Part shown: positions 15,297 to 23,549 of the stretch, piece by piece
Numbering within the stretch: the first letter of the stretch is position 1
Layout of the letters: each line of letters begins with the position of its first letter
Origin: Brevundimonas sp.
GTDB lineage: Bacteria; Pseudomonadota; Alphaproteobacteria; Caulobacterales; Caulobacteraceae
DNA: 64,000 nt
Assembly: GCF_003248455.1 (NCBI RefSeq)
Contig: NZ_QFNM01000011.1
Span: 28,929 to 92,928, forward strand
Direction: 5' to 3'
Position numbers and translations under genes: made by a program
The notes under the pieces: generated by a model
The model's database searches: none
What the model was told of the DNA's origin: nothing
The model's input: only the letters and a program-made list of their open reading frames with translations

Positions 15297-16241
15297 TCAG
15301 CGCAGTTCGGGCGTCCGGCGGCGCAGCGAGGCCTTAAGCCGTCCCAGCTTCTGGCCCAGGGATTTCGGCCGCACCCGCTTGCGATGCTCCAGCCCCGCGC
15401 CCCAGCGGGCGTGGGCCGGCGCGTCCAGATGGGGATGGCGGTCGTGCTGATGGACGATGGGACTGACGCTGGCGTCGGGATTGACCACCTGGCCGTCCTC
15501 GAACCTCAGCCGGTCGCCGGGCGTCAGGCCCAGGGTCGCGACCCGACCGTAGTTGCCGCGCACCGTCGCCCCGATCAGGCCCTGATGGATCGCCAGGTTG
15601 AAGGCCGCCTGATCGGCCCCGAACGCCCCGCCGATCTCGGAGCGCGGCGTCGCCGCCAGCGCCAGGATCAGGCGCGACAGGCGCGAGACCTCCGCGCGCG
15701 GCCCGACCAATGTGCCGACGCACAGGCATTGGCTGTCCGCCAGCCGCCGCGCCTGGGCCTCGCCGAACAGGGCGCGAAGATACTTCATGTTGAAGGCGTG
15801 GTCGGCCAGCGGCCTGTCCGCCTCCACGAAAACCTCCAGCCCCTGCGGCGCCGGATCGAGGGGCGGGGCCTGGAAGATCACGTCGCGCACGTCGCAGGCG
15901 AGGGCCCCGCCCGGCCGCTCCCCCAGCAGGCCGGCGAAGGCGACGAACCGCTGCATCACCGGATGGGGCGCCCATCCGCGCCAGACCGGCGCATCGACGG
16001 CCGTCACGGCATGGCGGGCCAGGAAGGCGCGCAGGTCGGGGTCGGCGTCCGCCACCAGGGCGACCGGCCCGTCGAACACGGCTCGCAGCGAGGTCACGAA
16101 GGGGGCGATGTCGGCTGCATCGTATCCGGTGGCGTAGCCGACCACGACATCGCCGTCGGGCAGAGGCTCGAACTCTTGCGTCGCCGCCGTCGCCTGGGCC
16201 AGCCATTCCAGATAGTCCGATCGCGCCACGCCCTGTCTCAT
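15297..16241 (-). CDS. Glycosyltransferase-like protein (GT-A-type, unassigned family)
   Basis: A 314-residue cytoplasmic-looking protein. The order of motifs suggests a nucleotide-sugar transferase fold: VVVGYATGYDAADIAPFV near residue 33, a beta-strand with ALVADADP, and CDVRDVIFQ (about 115-122), in which DVRD could serve as a DxD-like metal motif. GADQAAFNLAIH and a C-terminal DRHPHLD segment complete a pattern seen in hypothetical glycosyltransferases of this group. The C-terminus is very basic. It starts 4 bases after carA ends, so it is probably co-transcribed with it. The family assignment is tentative. Confidence 0.72.
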   Translation of the reverse strand: MRQGVARSDYLEWLAQATAATQEFEPLPDGDVVVGYATGYDAADIAPFVTSLRAVFDGPVALVADADPDLRAFLARHAVTAVDAPVWRGWAPHPVMQRFVAFAGLLGERPGGALACDVRDVIFQAPPLDPAPQGLEVFVEADRPLADHAFNMKYLRALFGEAQARRLADSQCLCVGTLVGPRAEVSRLSRLILALAATPRSEIGGAFGADQAAFNLAIHQGLIGATVRGNYGRVATLGLTPGDRLRFEDGQVVNPDASVSPIVHQHDRHPHLDAPAHARWGAGLEHRKRVRPKSLGQKLGRLKASLRRRTPELR

Positions 16242-16245
16242 GGCC

Positions 16246-17406
16246 TCAGCGGTCGCCCATAAGTTCGGCGAAACGGTCGAACAGATAAAGGCTGTCCGTC
16301 GGCCCGGGCGAGGCCTCGGGGTGGTGCTGGACGCTGAAGATCGGCCTGTCCTTGACCGCGATGCCGCAGTTGGTGCCGTCGAACAGGCTGACGTGGGTTT
16401 CGGTCACGGCGGCGGGCAGGCTGTCGCGATCCACGGTGAAGCCGTGGTTCATCGACACGATCTCGACCTTGCCGGTGGTCAGGTCCTTGACCGGGTGGTT
16501 GGCGCCATGGTGGCCCTGCTCCATCTTCACGGTCCGGGCGCCCAGGGCCAGGGCCAGCATCTGGTGGCCCAGGCAGATGCCCATCAAGGGCTTGCCGCTG
16601 GCGACCAGCTTCTGGATTTCGGGCACGGCGTATTCGCCGGTCGCGGCCGGATCGCCCGGACCGTTGGACAGGACCACGCCGTCGGGATCGCGGGCCAGAA
16701 CCTCTTCGGCCGTCGTCGTCGCCGGGACCACGGTGATCCGGGCGCCGGTCGAGGCCAGGGCGCGCAGGATGTTGCGCTTCACCCCATAGTCGATGACGAC
16801 CACATTCCTACGGCCTTCGGTCTTCGGATGGCCCTCCGGCCATTGCCACAGCCCCTCGTCCCATTCGAACGCCTGCAGGGTCGAGGCCGGCTTGGCCAGG
16901 TCCAGGCCGACCAGGCCGGTCCACTCGCGGGCCTGCTGCACCAGGGCGTCCAGATCGAACTGACCGTTCGGATCGTGAGCGATCACGGCGTGGGGCGCGC
17001 CCTTGTCGCGGATGATCTTGGTCAGGGCGCGGGTGTCGACGCCCGCCAGGCCCACGACGCCCCGCCGCTTCATCCAGTCGTCGAAACTGGCGTCCGAGCG
17101 ATAGTTGGCCGGATCGGTCGGGACATCGCGGAAGATGGCGCCGCGCGCGGATGTGTCGGACCCGCCGCCCATCTGTTCGACATCTTCGACATTGGTCCCG
17201 ACATTGCCGACGTGCGGGAAGGTGAAGGCCAGGATCTGGCTCATGTAGGAGGGGTCGGTCAGGATTTCCTGATAGCCGGTCATGGCGGTGTTGAAGACCA
17301 CCTCGCCCAGGGCCGAACCCACGGCCCCGACACCGATGCCTTGCAGGATGGTTCCGTCCGCGAGCGCGAGGACGCCCGTCGCGCCCGGAAGAATCTTGGT
17401 CGTCAT
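16246..17406 (-). CDS. carA: Carbamoyl-phosphate synthase small subunit
   Basis: Glutamine amidotransferase subunit that feeds ammonia to CarB for carbamoyl phosphate (arginine and pyrimidine synthesis). 386 residues: an N-terminal CPSase small-chain domain (GEVVFNTAMTGYQEILTDPSY near 34-54), then a class I GATase domain with VLSNGPGDP, GICLGHQ (nucleophile Cys278) and QHHPEASPG (His362, Glu364). carB is not adjacent, which is normal for many alphaproteobacteria. Start at 17406 gives the family N-terminus. The glycosyltransferase-like gene follows 4 bases downstream. Confidence 0.97.
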   Translation of the reverse strand: MTTKILPGATGVLALADGTILQGIGVGAVGSALGEVVFNTAMTGYQEILTDPSYMSQILAFTFPHVGNVGTNVEDVEQMGGGSDTSARGAIFRDVPTDPANYRSDASFDDWMKRRGVVGLAGVDTRALTKIIRDKGAPHAVIAHDPNGQFDLDALVQQAREWTGLVGLDLAKPASTLQAFEWDEGLWQWPEGHPKTEGRRNVVVIDYGVKRNILRALASTGARITVVPATTTAEEVLARDPDGVVLSNGPGDPAATGEYAVPEIQKLVASGKPLMGICLGHQMLALALGARTVKMEQGHHGANHPVKDLTTGKVEIVSMNHGFTVDRDSLPAAVTETHVSLFDGTNCGIAVKDRPIFSVQHHPEASPGPTDSLYLFDRFAELMGDR

Positions 17407-17500
17407 GGGCGCGCTCCTAGAACCGAATCCGGCCCAGATGAAGGCCGCAGGCAAACGGCGGGGTCGTTAAGCCCTGCCGTTCCCCCCGTCAACCGAACCC

Positions 17501-19828
17501 TCAACGCCCGTCGCTGATCGACGGCGGCCCGACCAGTTGGAAGGTCGCCGTCACCCCGCCCTGGGCGTGGGGCGCCAGCCAGATGTCGAACAGCCCCGGC
17601 TCGATCCGATAGGTTTCGTCCGCTCCGATGAAGCCCAGCTGGCGCGCGTTCAGGGTGAAGCCGACCTTGCGGCTTTCGCCGGGACGCAGGGCCACGCGCT
17701 TGAAGTCCTTCAGCAGCCGTCCCGGCTGGGTCAGGCTGGCCACCCGGTCGTGGATATAGAGCTGCACCAGTTCCTCGGCCTCGCGACGGCCGGTGTTGGT
17801 CACTGTCACCGCCACGTCCAGCGTTCCGGCCCATTGCAGCTGGTTCGCCTCCATCTCGATCGGGCCATAGGCGACGGCGCCGTAGGTCAGGCCGTAGCCA
17901 AACGGATAGAGGGCGGTGTTGGTCGTCTCGCGATAGCGGGACTTGTATTCCTCGGTCGCCAGGTCGGGATTGGCCGGGCGGCCGGTCGTCTTGCGGTCGT
18001 AGGAATAGGGCTGCTGGCCCGACCGGTGCGGGAAGCTGACGGGCAGGCGGGCCGACGGGCCGTGGTCGCCGAAGATCACGTCCGCCACCGCATGGCCCAT
18101 CTGTTCGCCCAGGAACCAGGTCACGACGATGGCGTGGGCGTTCCTGACATTGCCCTCCAGCGCCAGGGCCCGGCCGTTGCGCAACAGCACGACCATCGGC
18201 TTGCCCAGCGCGGCCATGGCGTCGACCAGGGCCATCTGCGGGGCCGGCACGACGATCTCGGTGCGCGACTGGGCCTCGCCCGACATGTTCGTCGCCTCGC
18301 CGATGGCCAGGACGATGACCTCGGCGTCGCGGGCGGCGGCGACGGCCTGTTCGATGCCGCCGTCCAACGGCGTCTCCACGCCCGAGCCGCGCGCCACCGT
18401 CAGGTTCTGCGGATCGCGCATCGCCGCGCGGAACCCGGCCTCCAGCGAGACCCGCCGCTCGGGCGCGCCCCAGATGGTCCACGGCCCCCAGACATTGTCC
18501 ACGTCGTCGGCGAACGGCCCGATCAGGGCGATCCTGCGCCCCTTGTCCAGCGGCAGCAGGTCCTGGTCGTTCTTCAGCAGCACCACCGACTTGCGCCCCG
18601 CCTCGCGCGACAGTTCGATATGTTCGCGCGACCCGACCACGGCCTTCTCGCGCGCTGGATCGGTGCCGCGATAGGGGTCGTCGAACAGGCCCAGCGCCGC
18701 CTTGGCGGTCAACACCCGGCGCACCGCCTCGTCCAGCCGCGCCATCGACACCTCGCCCGAGGCCACCAGGCCGGGCAGATGCTCCAGATAAAGGCCCGAC
18801 ACCATCGACACGTCCACGCCGGCGTTGAAAGCCAGGCGGGCGGCGTCGCGGCCGTCCTCGGCGAAGCCGTGGGCCACCAGCTCCTGCTCGGAGGTGTAGT
18901 CGGAGACGACAAAGCCCTCAAAGCCCCATTCGCCGCGCAGGATGTCGGTCAGCAGCTTGCGGCTGCCCGACGCCGGTACGCCATTGACGTCGTTGAAGGC
19001 GCTCATGATCGACAGGGCGCCGGCGTCCACCGAGGCCTTGAACGGGGGCAGGAAGACCCCGCGCAGCGTCTGCTCGCTCATGTCGGTGGTGTTGTATTCG
19101 ACCCCGCCGACGGCGGCGGAATAGGCGGCCATGTGTTTGGCGGTGGCCAGGACCGCGTCGCGGTCGTCCAGCCCCTTGTCGCCCTGGAAGCCGCGCACCC
19201 GGGCGGCGGCCAGCAGGTTGTTCAGCAGCACGTCCTCGCCCGCGCCCTCGACGTTGCGGCCCCAGCGCTGGTCGCGCGCCACGTCCACCATCGGCGCATA
19301 GGTCTGGTGCACGGCCGAGGCCGCGGTTTCCACCGCCGCCGCCCGCGCGGTCCGGCGGGCCAGTTCGGTGTCGAAGGCCGCCGCCTCGGCCAGGGGCACG
19401 GGAAAGATGGTCGACAGGCCGTGGATCACGTCGGCGGCGAACAGCAGCGGGATCTTCAGCCGGCTCTCCTCCATCGCCACGCGCTGGATGCGGCGGCCGG
19501 CCTCGGCGCCGATGCCGTTGAACAGCGACCCGACCTTGCCCTCTCGGATCAGGGCGGTGACGCGCGCGGGGTCGCCCGTGCCGTCCAGCGGGTTCACCGC
19601 CGTCGGCATCCAGCGGAACGGATCGGCCAGCAGGTTCAGCTGCCCGGCCTTTTCCTCGACCGTCATGGCCGCGATCAGATCCTCGATCCTCTGGCGATGA
19701 CGGGCGACGGTGCGGGACGCTTGGGCGGAAACAGGCATGGGGAAGACTCCGGCGCCCATCAGGGCCAAAAGCCCCAGGCCAGACAAGAAATTTCTACGGG
19801 AAGCCGCAGGCTTGAGAGGTCGCGTCAA
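17501..19828 (-). CDS. bglX: Exported glycoside hydrolase family 3 beta-glucosidase
   Basis: A 775-residue periplasmic beta-glucosidase/xylosidase-type enzyme. A Tat-like signal (SRRNFLSGLGLLALMGAG, twin Arg at 10-11) is followed by the GH3 N-terminal barrel with KHMAAYSAAVGG and the nucleophile motif GFVVSDYTS. The GH3 C-terminal domain follows (VLAIGEATNMSGEAQSRTEI), then a C-terminal fibronectin-III-like domain (VTVTNTGRREAEELVQLYI). Start is TTG at 19828 with AAGGAG about 10 bases upstream; no ATG fits the signal peptide better. It is monocistronic, with 145 bases before the ZIP gene end. Confidence 0.95.
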   Translation of the reverse strand: MTRPLKPAASRRNFLSGLGLLALMGAGVFPMPVSAQASRTVARHRQRIEDLIAAMTVEEKAGQLNLLADPFRWMPTAVNPLDGTGDPARVTALIREGKVGSLFNGIGAEAGRRIQRVAMEESRLKIPLLFAADVIHGLSTIFPVPLAEAAAFDTELARRTARAAAVETAASAVHQTYAPMVDVARDQRWGRNVEGAGEDVLLNNLLAAARVRGFQGDKGLDDRDAVLATAKHMAAYSAAVGGVEYNTTDMSEQTLRGVFLPPFKASVDAGALSIMSAFNDVNGVPASGSRKLLTDILRGEWGFEGFVVSDYTSEQELVAHGFAEDGRDAARLAFNAGVDVSMVSGLYLEHLPGLVASGEVSMARLDEAVRRVLTAKAALGLFDDPYRGTDPAREKAVVGSREHIELSREAGRKSVVLLKNDQDLLPLDKGRRIALIGPFADDVDNVWGPWTIWGAPERRVSLEAGFRAAMRDPQNLTVARGSGVETPLDGGIEQAVAAARDAEVIVLAIGEATNMSGEAQSRTEIVVPAPQMALVDAMAALGKPMVVLLRNGRALALEGNVRNAHAIVVTWFLGEQMGHAVADVIFGDHGPSARLPVSFPHRSGQQPYSYDRKTTGRPANPDLATEEYKSRYRETTNTALYPFGYGLTYGAVAYGPIEMEANQLQWAGTLDVAVTVTNTGRREAEELVQLYIHDRVASLTQPGRLLKDFKRVALRPGESRKVGFTLNARQLGFIGADETYRIEPGLFDIWLAPHAQGGVTATFQLVGPPSISDGR

Positions 19829-19973
19829 AAGCGGCGCTCCTTCGGGACGGGATCGAGCAGCGAAGCTCAGACGCCTAGCCCCTGGCGCCCGACCGCTTCA
19901 ACCCCCGCCAGCCATGTAAATGGATGTAACGCCGCCGCGCCCGATCAAGGTCGGTTTCAGCGCCCGGCCTCGC

Positions 19974-20777
19974 CTATCCCAGGGCGATGTCCAGGAACAT
20001 CATCCCCACCAGGCCGATCATCAGCCCGATCATCGAACCCTCTCCCTTGGACTTCTCGCGCGTCTCGGGGATGATTTCGGCGGTGACGACATAGATCATC
20101 GCCCCGGCCGCCAGACCCAGGCCCCAGGGCAGGGCGCCGGGGACCAGGCCCACCACGCTGGCCCCGATCAGGCCGCCGACGGGCTCGACCAGGCCGGACG
20201 CCAGGGCCGCCAGAAAGGCCGGCCAGCGCCCATAGCCCAGGGTCGCCATCGCCGCCGAAACGGCCAGCCCCTCGGGCATGTTCTGGATGCCGATGCCGAC
20301 GGCTGTGGACAGCCCCTGCTGCATGTCGCCGCCGCCGAAGCTGACGCCCACGGCCGCGCCCTCGGGGAAGTTGTGCAGGGTGATGGCGATGATGAACAGC
20401 CAGATGCGCCGCGACAGGTCGCGCGATCCGGCCGGGCCGATGGCCAGCATATCGACCGGCGCGAACCGGTTCATCAGACCGATCACAGTCGCCCCGATCA
20501 ACACCGCCGCCGCCATGATCCCCGCCGCCGCCCCTTGCCCGGCGCCGTCCGCCTGCAGAACGTCCACGCCGGGAATGATCAGCGAGAAAAACGAGGCCGC
20601 CAGCATCACCCCGGCGGCGAAGCCCAGAAGCGCGCTCTGGGTCTGCACCCCCGCCTTGCGGAAGAACAGCAGCGGGACGGCGCCGACCGCCGTCATCATG
20701 CCCGCCGCCAGACTGCCCAGCGTTCCGGCCAGGATTGGCGACAAGCCGCCGGAGGCTGGGAAAAGCGATTCCATCAT
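19974..20777 (-). CDS. ZIP family metal transporter
   Basis: A 267-residue inner-membrane divalent-metal transporter with about eight hydrophobic segments. The metal-site motifs HNFPEGAAVGVSFG (TM4) and NMPEGLAVSAAM (TM5) are typical of the bacterial ZupT-like branch. The usual His-rich cytoplasmic loop between TM3 and TM4 is short and contains no His cluster, so the transported ion (zinc, iron or other) is uncertain. Two adjacent ATGs (20777 and 20774) are both possible. It is divergent from proB with 64 bases between them. Confidence 0.93.
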   Translation of the reverse strand: MMESLFPASGGLSPILAGTLGSLAAGMMTAVGAVPLLFFRKAGVQTQSALLGFAAGVMLAASFFSLIIPGVDVLQADGAGQGAAAGIMAAAVLIGATVIGLMNRFAPVDMLAIGPAGSRDLSRRIWLFIIAITLHNFPEGAAVGVSFGGGDMQQGLSTAVGIGIQNMPEGLAVSAAMATLGYGRWPAFLAALASGLVEPVGGLIGASVVGLVPGALPWGLGLAAGAMIYVVTAEIIPETREKSKGEGSMIGLMIGLVGMMFLDIALG

Positions 20778-20841
20778 TCGTCTGCATTGCGGCGCGATGC
20801 GGCAAGAGACAAGCCGGAAAGCGCGCGTTAGAAAAAGCGTC

Positions 20842-21999
20842 ATGTCCCAGGCCGCCGCCCTGCCCCTGCGTCTCGACGCCGCCTCAGCCCTGCGCGGCGC
20901 GCGGCGCGTGGTGGTCAAGATCGGCTCGTCCCTGCTGATCGACCCCGCGACGCGGCGGCCGACGCGCGACTGGCTGACGGCGACGGCCGCCGACCTGGCC
21001 GCGCTGCGGGCCGAGGGACGCGAGGTGATCGTGGTCTCCTCCGGCTCCATCGCCCTGGGGCGGGGCCGTCTGCCGAAACTGGGGGCGCGGCTGGAGGACA
21101 AGCAGGCGGCCGCCTCGGTCGGGCAATCCCTGCTGATGGCCGCCTGGTCCGCCGCGCTGGAGCCGCATGGACTGGTCGCGGGCCAGGTGCTGCTGACGCG
21201 CGACGACACCGAGCGGCGCCGCCGCTGGCTGAACGCCCGCGCCACTGTCCAGGCGCTTCTGGCCCACGGCGTCGTTCCCGTCGTCAACGAGAACGACACG
21301 GTCGCCACCGAAGAGATCCGCTATGGCGACAACGACCGGCTGGCCGCGCGCACGGCCCAGCTGGCGCGGGCGGACCTGCTGGTGCTGCTGTCGGACGTGG
21401 ACGGCCTCTACACCGCCGATCCGCGCCGCGATCCGACCGCCGTCCACCTGCCGCTGATCGAGAGCCTGACCCCGGACATCCTGGCCATGGGCGGGGGGGC
21501 CAACGCCGATGCGGGCGTGGGCACGGGCGGCATGGCGACCAAACTGGCCGCGGCCCAGATCGCGCGCTCGGCCGGTTGCGCCACCCTGATCGCCTCGGGC
21601 CAGACCCTGTCGCCGCTCGCCGCCATCCGCGACGGCGCCCGCGCCACCCTGATCGCCGCCCCCGACGGTCCCCTGGCCGCCTACAAGCAATGGATCGCCG
21701 GCAGCCTGTCGCCGGCCGGGACCCTGACGCTGGACCCCGGCGCCGTCGCGGCGCTGCGGGCGGGCAAGAGCCTGCTGCCCGCCGGAGTCGCGGGGGTCTC
21801 GGGCGGGTTCGAGAAGGGCGATTGCGTGCGCCTGATCGACGCCGACGGCCGCGCGGTCGGCGTGGGCCTGGCCGCCTATGCGGCGGACGAGGCCGCGCGC
21901 ATCCGGGGCCGTCGCTCCGACGAGATCGAGGCCGTTCTGGGCTATCGCGGGCCCTCGGTGCTGATCCACCGCGACGACATGGTGCTAGACGACCGATGA
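20842..21999 (+). CDS. proB: Glutamate 5-kinase
   Basis: First step of proline synthesis, ATP-dependent phosphorylation of glutamate. 385 residues: an amino-acid-kinase domain (VVKIGSSLLID near 24-34, VSSGSIALG, NENDTVATEEIRYGDND, LLSDVDGLYTADP, GTGGMATKLAAA) and a C-terminal PUA domain (from about 295, LDPGAVAALRAGKSLLPAGV). Length and domain order are normal. Its stop overlaps the proA start (ATGA), so the pair is translationally coupled. Start at 20842 lies just before the first conserved strand. Confidence 0.97.
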   Translation: MSQAAALPLRLDAASALRGARRVVVKIGSSLLIDPATRRPTRDWLTATAADLAALRAEGREVIVVSSGSIALGRGRLPKLGARLEDKQAAASVGQSLLMAAWSAALEPHGLVAGQVLLTRDDTERRRRWLNARATVQALLAHGVVPVVNENDTVATEEIRYGDNDRLAARTAQLARADLLVLLSDVDGLYTADPRRDPTAVHLPLIESLTPDILAMGGGANADAGVGTGGMATKLAAAQIARSAGCATLIASGQTLSPLAAIRDGARATLIAAPDGPLAAYKQWIAGSLSPAGTLTLDPGAVAALRAGKSLLPAGVAGVSGGFEKGDCVRLIDADGRAVGVGLAAYAADEAARIRGRRSDEIEAVLGYRGPSVLIHRDDMVLDDR

Positions 22000-23258
22000 C
22001 CGACCTTTCGACCCGGATGCTGGAGATGGGCCGCCGCGCCCGCGCCGCTGCGGCCGCCTTGCGCGAGGCCCCCGCCGCCGCCCGCACCCGCGCGCTGTCC
22101 GCCTTGTCCGAACGGCTGGCGGCGGCCCAGGCCGACATCCTGGCCGCCAACGCCCGCGACGTCGCCGCCGCCGGCGACAACGGCATGAACGCGGCCCTGA
22201 TCGACCGGCTGTCGCTGAGCCCGGCGCGCGTCGCGGGCATGGCCCAGGCCGTGGCGACCATCGCCGCCGTACCCGATCCCCTAGGCGTCGAGACCGAGCG
22301 CTGGACCCCCGCCAACGGCCTGGACATCGCCCGCGTCCGCACCCCCATCGGCGTGCTGGGCGTGATCTACGAGAGCCGGCCCAACGTCACCGCCGACGCC
22401 GCGGCCCTGTGCATCCGTTCGGGCAATGCGGCCATATTGCGCTGCGGTTCGGACTGTCTGCAGTCGTCGCTGGCCATCGCCGCCCTGATCGCGGAAAGCC
22501 TGGCCGAGGCCGGCCTGCCCGCCGATGCGGTGCAGTTGGTCGACACCCCCGACCGGGCGGCGGTGGGGATGATGCTGTCCGGCCTGGACGGCGCCATCGA
22601 CGTCATCGTCCCGCGCGGCGGCAAGAGCTTGGTCGCCCGCGTCCAGGCCGAGGCGAAGACGGCGGTGCTCAGCCATTTGGAAGGGCTGAACCACACCTAT
22701 CTGCATCGGGCCGCCGATGTGGAGACCGCCCGCGCCATCGTGCTGAACGCCAAGATGCGGCGCGTCTCGGTCTGCGGCGCGACCGAGACTTTGCTGGTGG
22801 ACCGGGCGGCGGCGCGGCGCCTGTTGCCCCCCGTCGCCGCCGACCTGATCGCCGCCGGCTGCGAACTGCGCGGCGACGCCGAGGCGCTGGCCCTGGTCCC
22901 CGGCATGGTTCCGGCGCAGGAGGCCGACTGGCTGACCGAATATCTGGCGCCGATCCTGGCCGTTCGCGTCGTGGACGACCTGGAGGCCGCCGTCGATCAC
23001 ATCGCCCGCTACGGCTCGGGCCACACCGAGGCCATCGTCACGACGGACGCGGCCGCCGCCGAACGGTTCGCCGCTCGGGTCGATAGCGCCATCGTCCTGA
23101 TCAACGCTTCGACCCAGTTCGCCGACGGCGGCGAGTTCGGCTTCGGCGGCGAGATCGGCATCTCCACCAACCGCCTGCACGCGCGCGGGCCGGTGGGCGC
23201 CGAACAGCTGACCACCTACAAATACGTCGTGCGCGGACAGGGTCAGATCCGGCCGTGA
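21996..23258 (+). CDS. proA: Gamma-glutamyl phosphate reductase
   Basis: NADPH-dependent reduction of glutamyl-5-phosphate to the semialdehyde. 420 residues, aldehyde-dehydrogenase superfamily. PIGVLGVIYESRPNVTADAA near 117-136, PRGGKSLV near 208 and the catalytic cysteine in MRRVSVCGATETLL (about 263) are present, and GGEFGFGGEIGISTNRLHARGPVG near the C-terminus is the family signature. It overlaps proB by four bases. Start at 21996 gives the normal N-terminus. Confidence 0.97.
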   Translation: MTDLSTRMLEMGRRARAAAAALREAPAAARTRALSALSERLAAAQADILAANARDVAAAGDNGMNAALIDRLSLSPARVAGMAQAVATIAAVPDPLGVETERWTPANGLDIARVRTPIGVLGVIYESRPNVTADAAALCIRSGNAAILRCGSDCLQSSLAIAALIAESLAEAGLPADAVQLVDTPDRAAVGMMLSGLDGAIDVIVPRGGKSLVARVQAEAKTAVLSHLEGLNHTYLHRAADVETARAIVLNAKMRRVSVCGATETLLVDRAAARRLLPPVAADLIAAGCELRGDAEALALVPGMVPAQEADWLTEYLAPILAVRVVDDLEAAVDHIARYGSGHTEAIVTTDAAAAERFAARVDSAIVLINASTQFADGGEFGFGGEIGISTNRLHARGPVGAEQLTTYKYVVRGQGQIRP

Positions 23259-23294
23259 CTTGAACGCGACGGGTTTTTTCCGCACCCTCGCAAC

Positions 23295-23504
23295 ATGATC
23301 ACAAGTCGCGTGACATCAGGAGGCGAGACCACCATCCCGCACGAGATACGGGACGCATTGAACCTGCGCGGCGGCGAAGAGGTCCGCTATGACGTGCAGG
23401 GCGATACGGTCGTGCTGACCAAGGCGATGCAAGTGTCGGAGCCTTTTGCCGTTTTCGAAGAATGGCGGAGCGAAGCGGATCGCATAGCCTACGCCGAACT
23501 CTGA
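23295..23504 (+). CDS. AbrB/MazE-type DNA-binding protein, no toxin partner seen
   Basis: A 69-residue SpoVT-AbrB swapped-hairpin protein: SRVTSGGETTIPHEIRDALNLRGGEEV (4-30) and VQGDTVVLTKA (34-44), then a short acidic C-terminal tail (EEWRSEADRIAYAEL) of the kind that binds a toxin in MazE/PrlF-type antitoxins. No PIN, MazF or YhaV-like gene follows; the next gene is convergent. It may be a solitary regulator or the remnant of a toxin-antitoxin pair. It lies 36 bases after proA and could be read from the same transcript. Confidence 0.82.
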   Translation: MITSRVTSGGETTIPHEIRDALNLRGGEEVRYDVQGDTVVLTKAMQVSEPFAVFEEWRSEADRIAYAEL

Positions 23505-23514
23505 CATTAGTCTC

Positions 23515-23536
23515 TCCCTCCCCCTAAGGGGAGGGA
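23515..23536. terminator. Bidirectional hairpin between convergent genes
   Basis: A perfect 9-bp stem (TCCCTCCCC / GGGGAGGGA) with the tetraloop CTAA, placed between the ends of the AbrB-type gene and the convergent glucose dehydrogenase. No long U-tract follows on either side, so efficiency is unclear. Confidence 0.6.
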
Positions 23537-23549
23537 TGACTGCTTCGCC

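Noticed and set aside
17537..20074. An 845-codon plus-strand frame opposite the GH3 beta-glucosidase
   Set aside because: Low-complexity shadow of a convincing GH3 enzyme with signal peptide and catalytic motif on the other strand.
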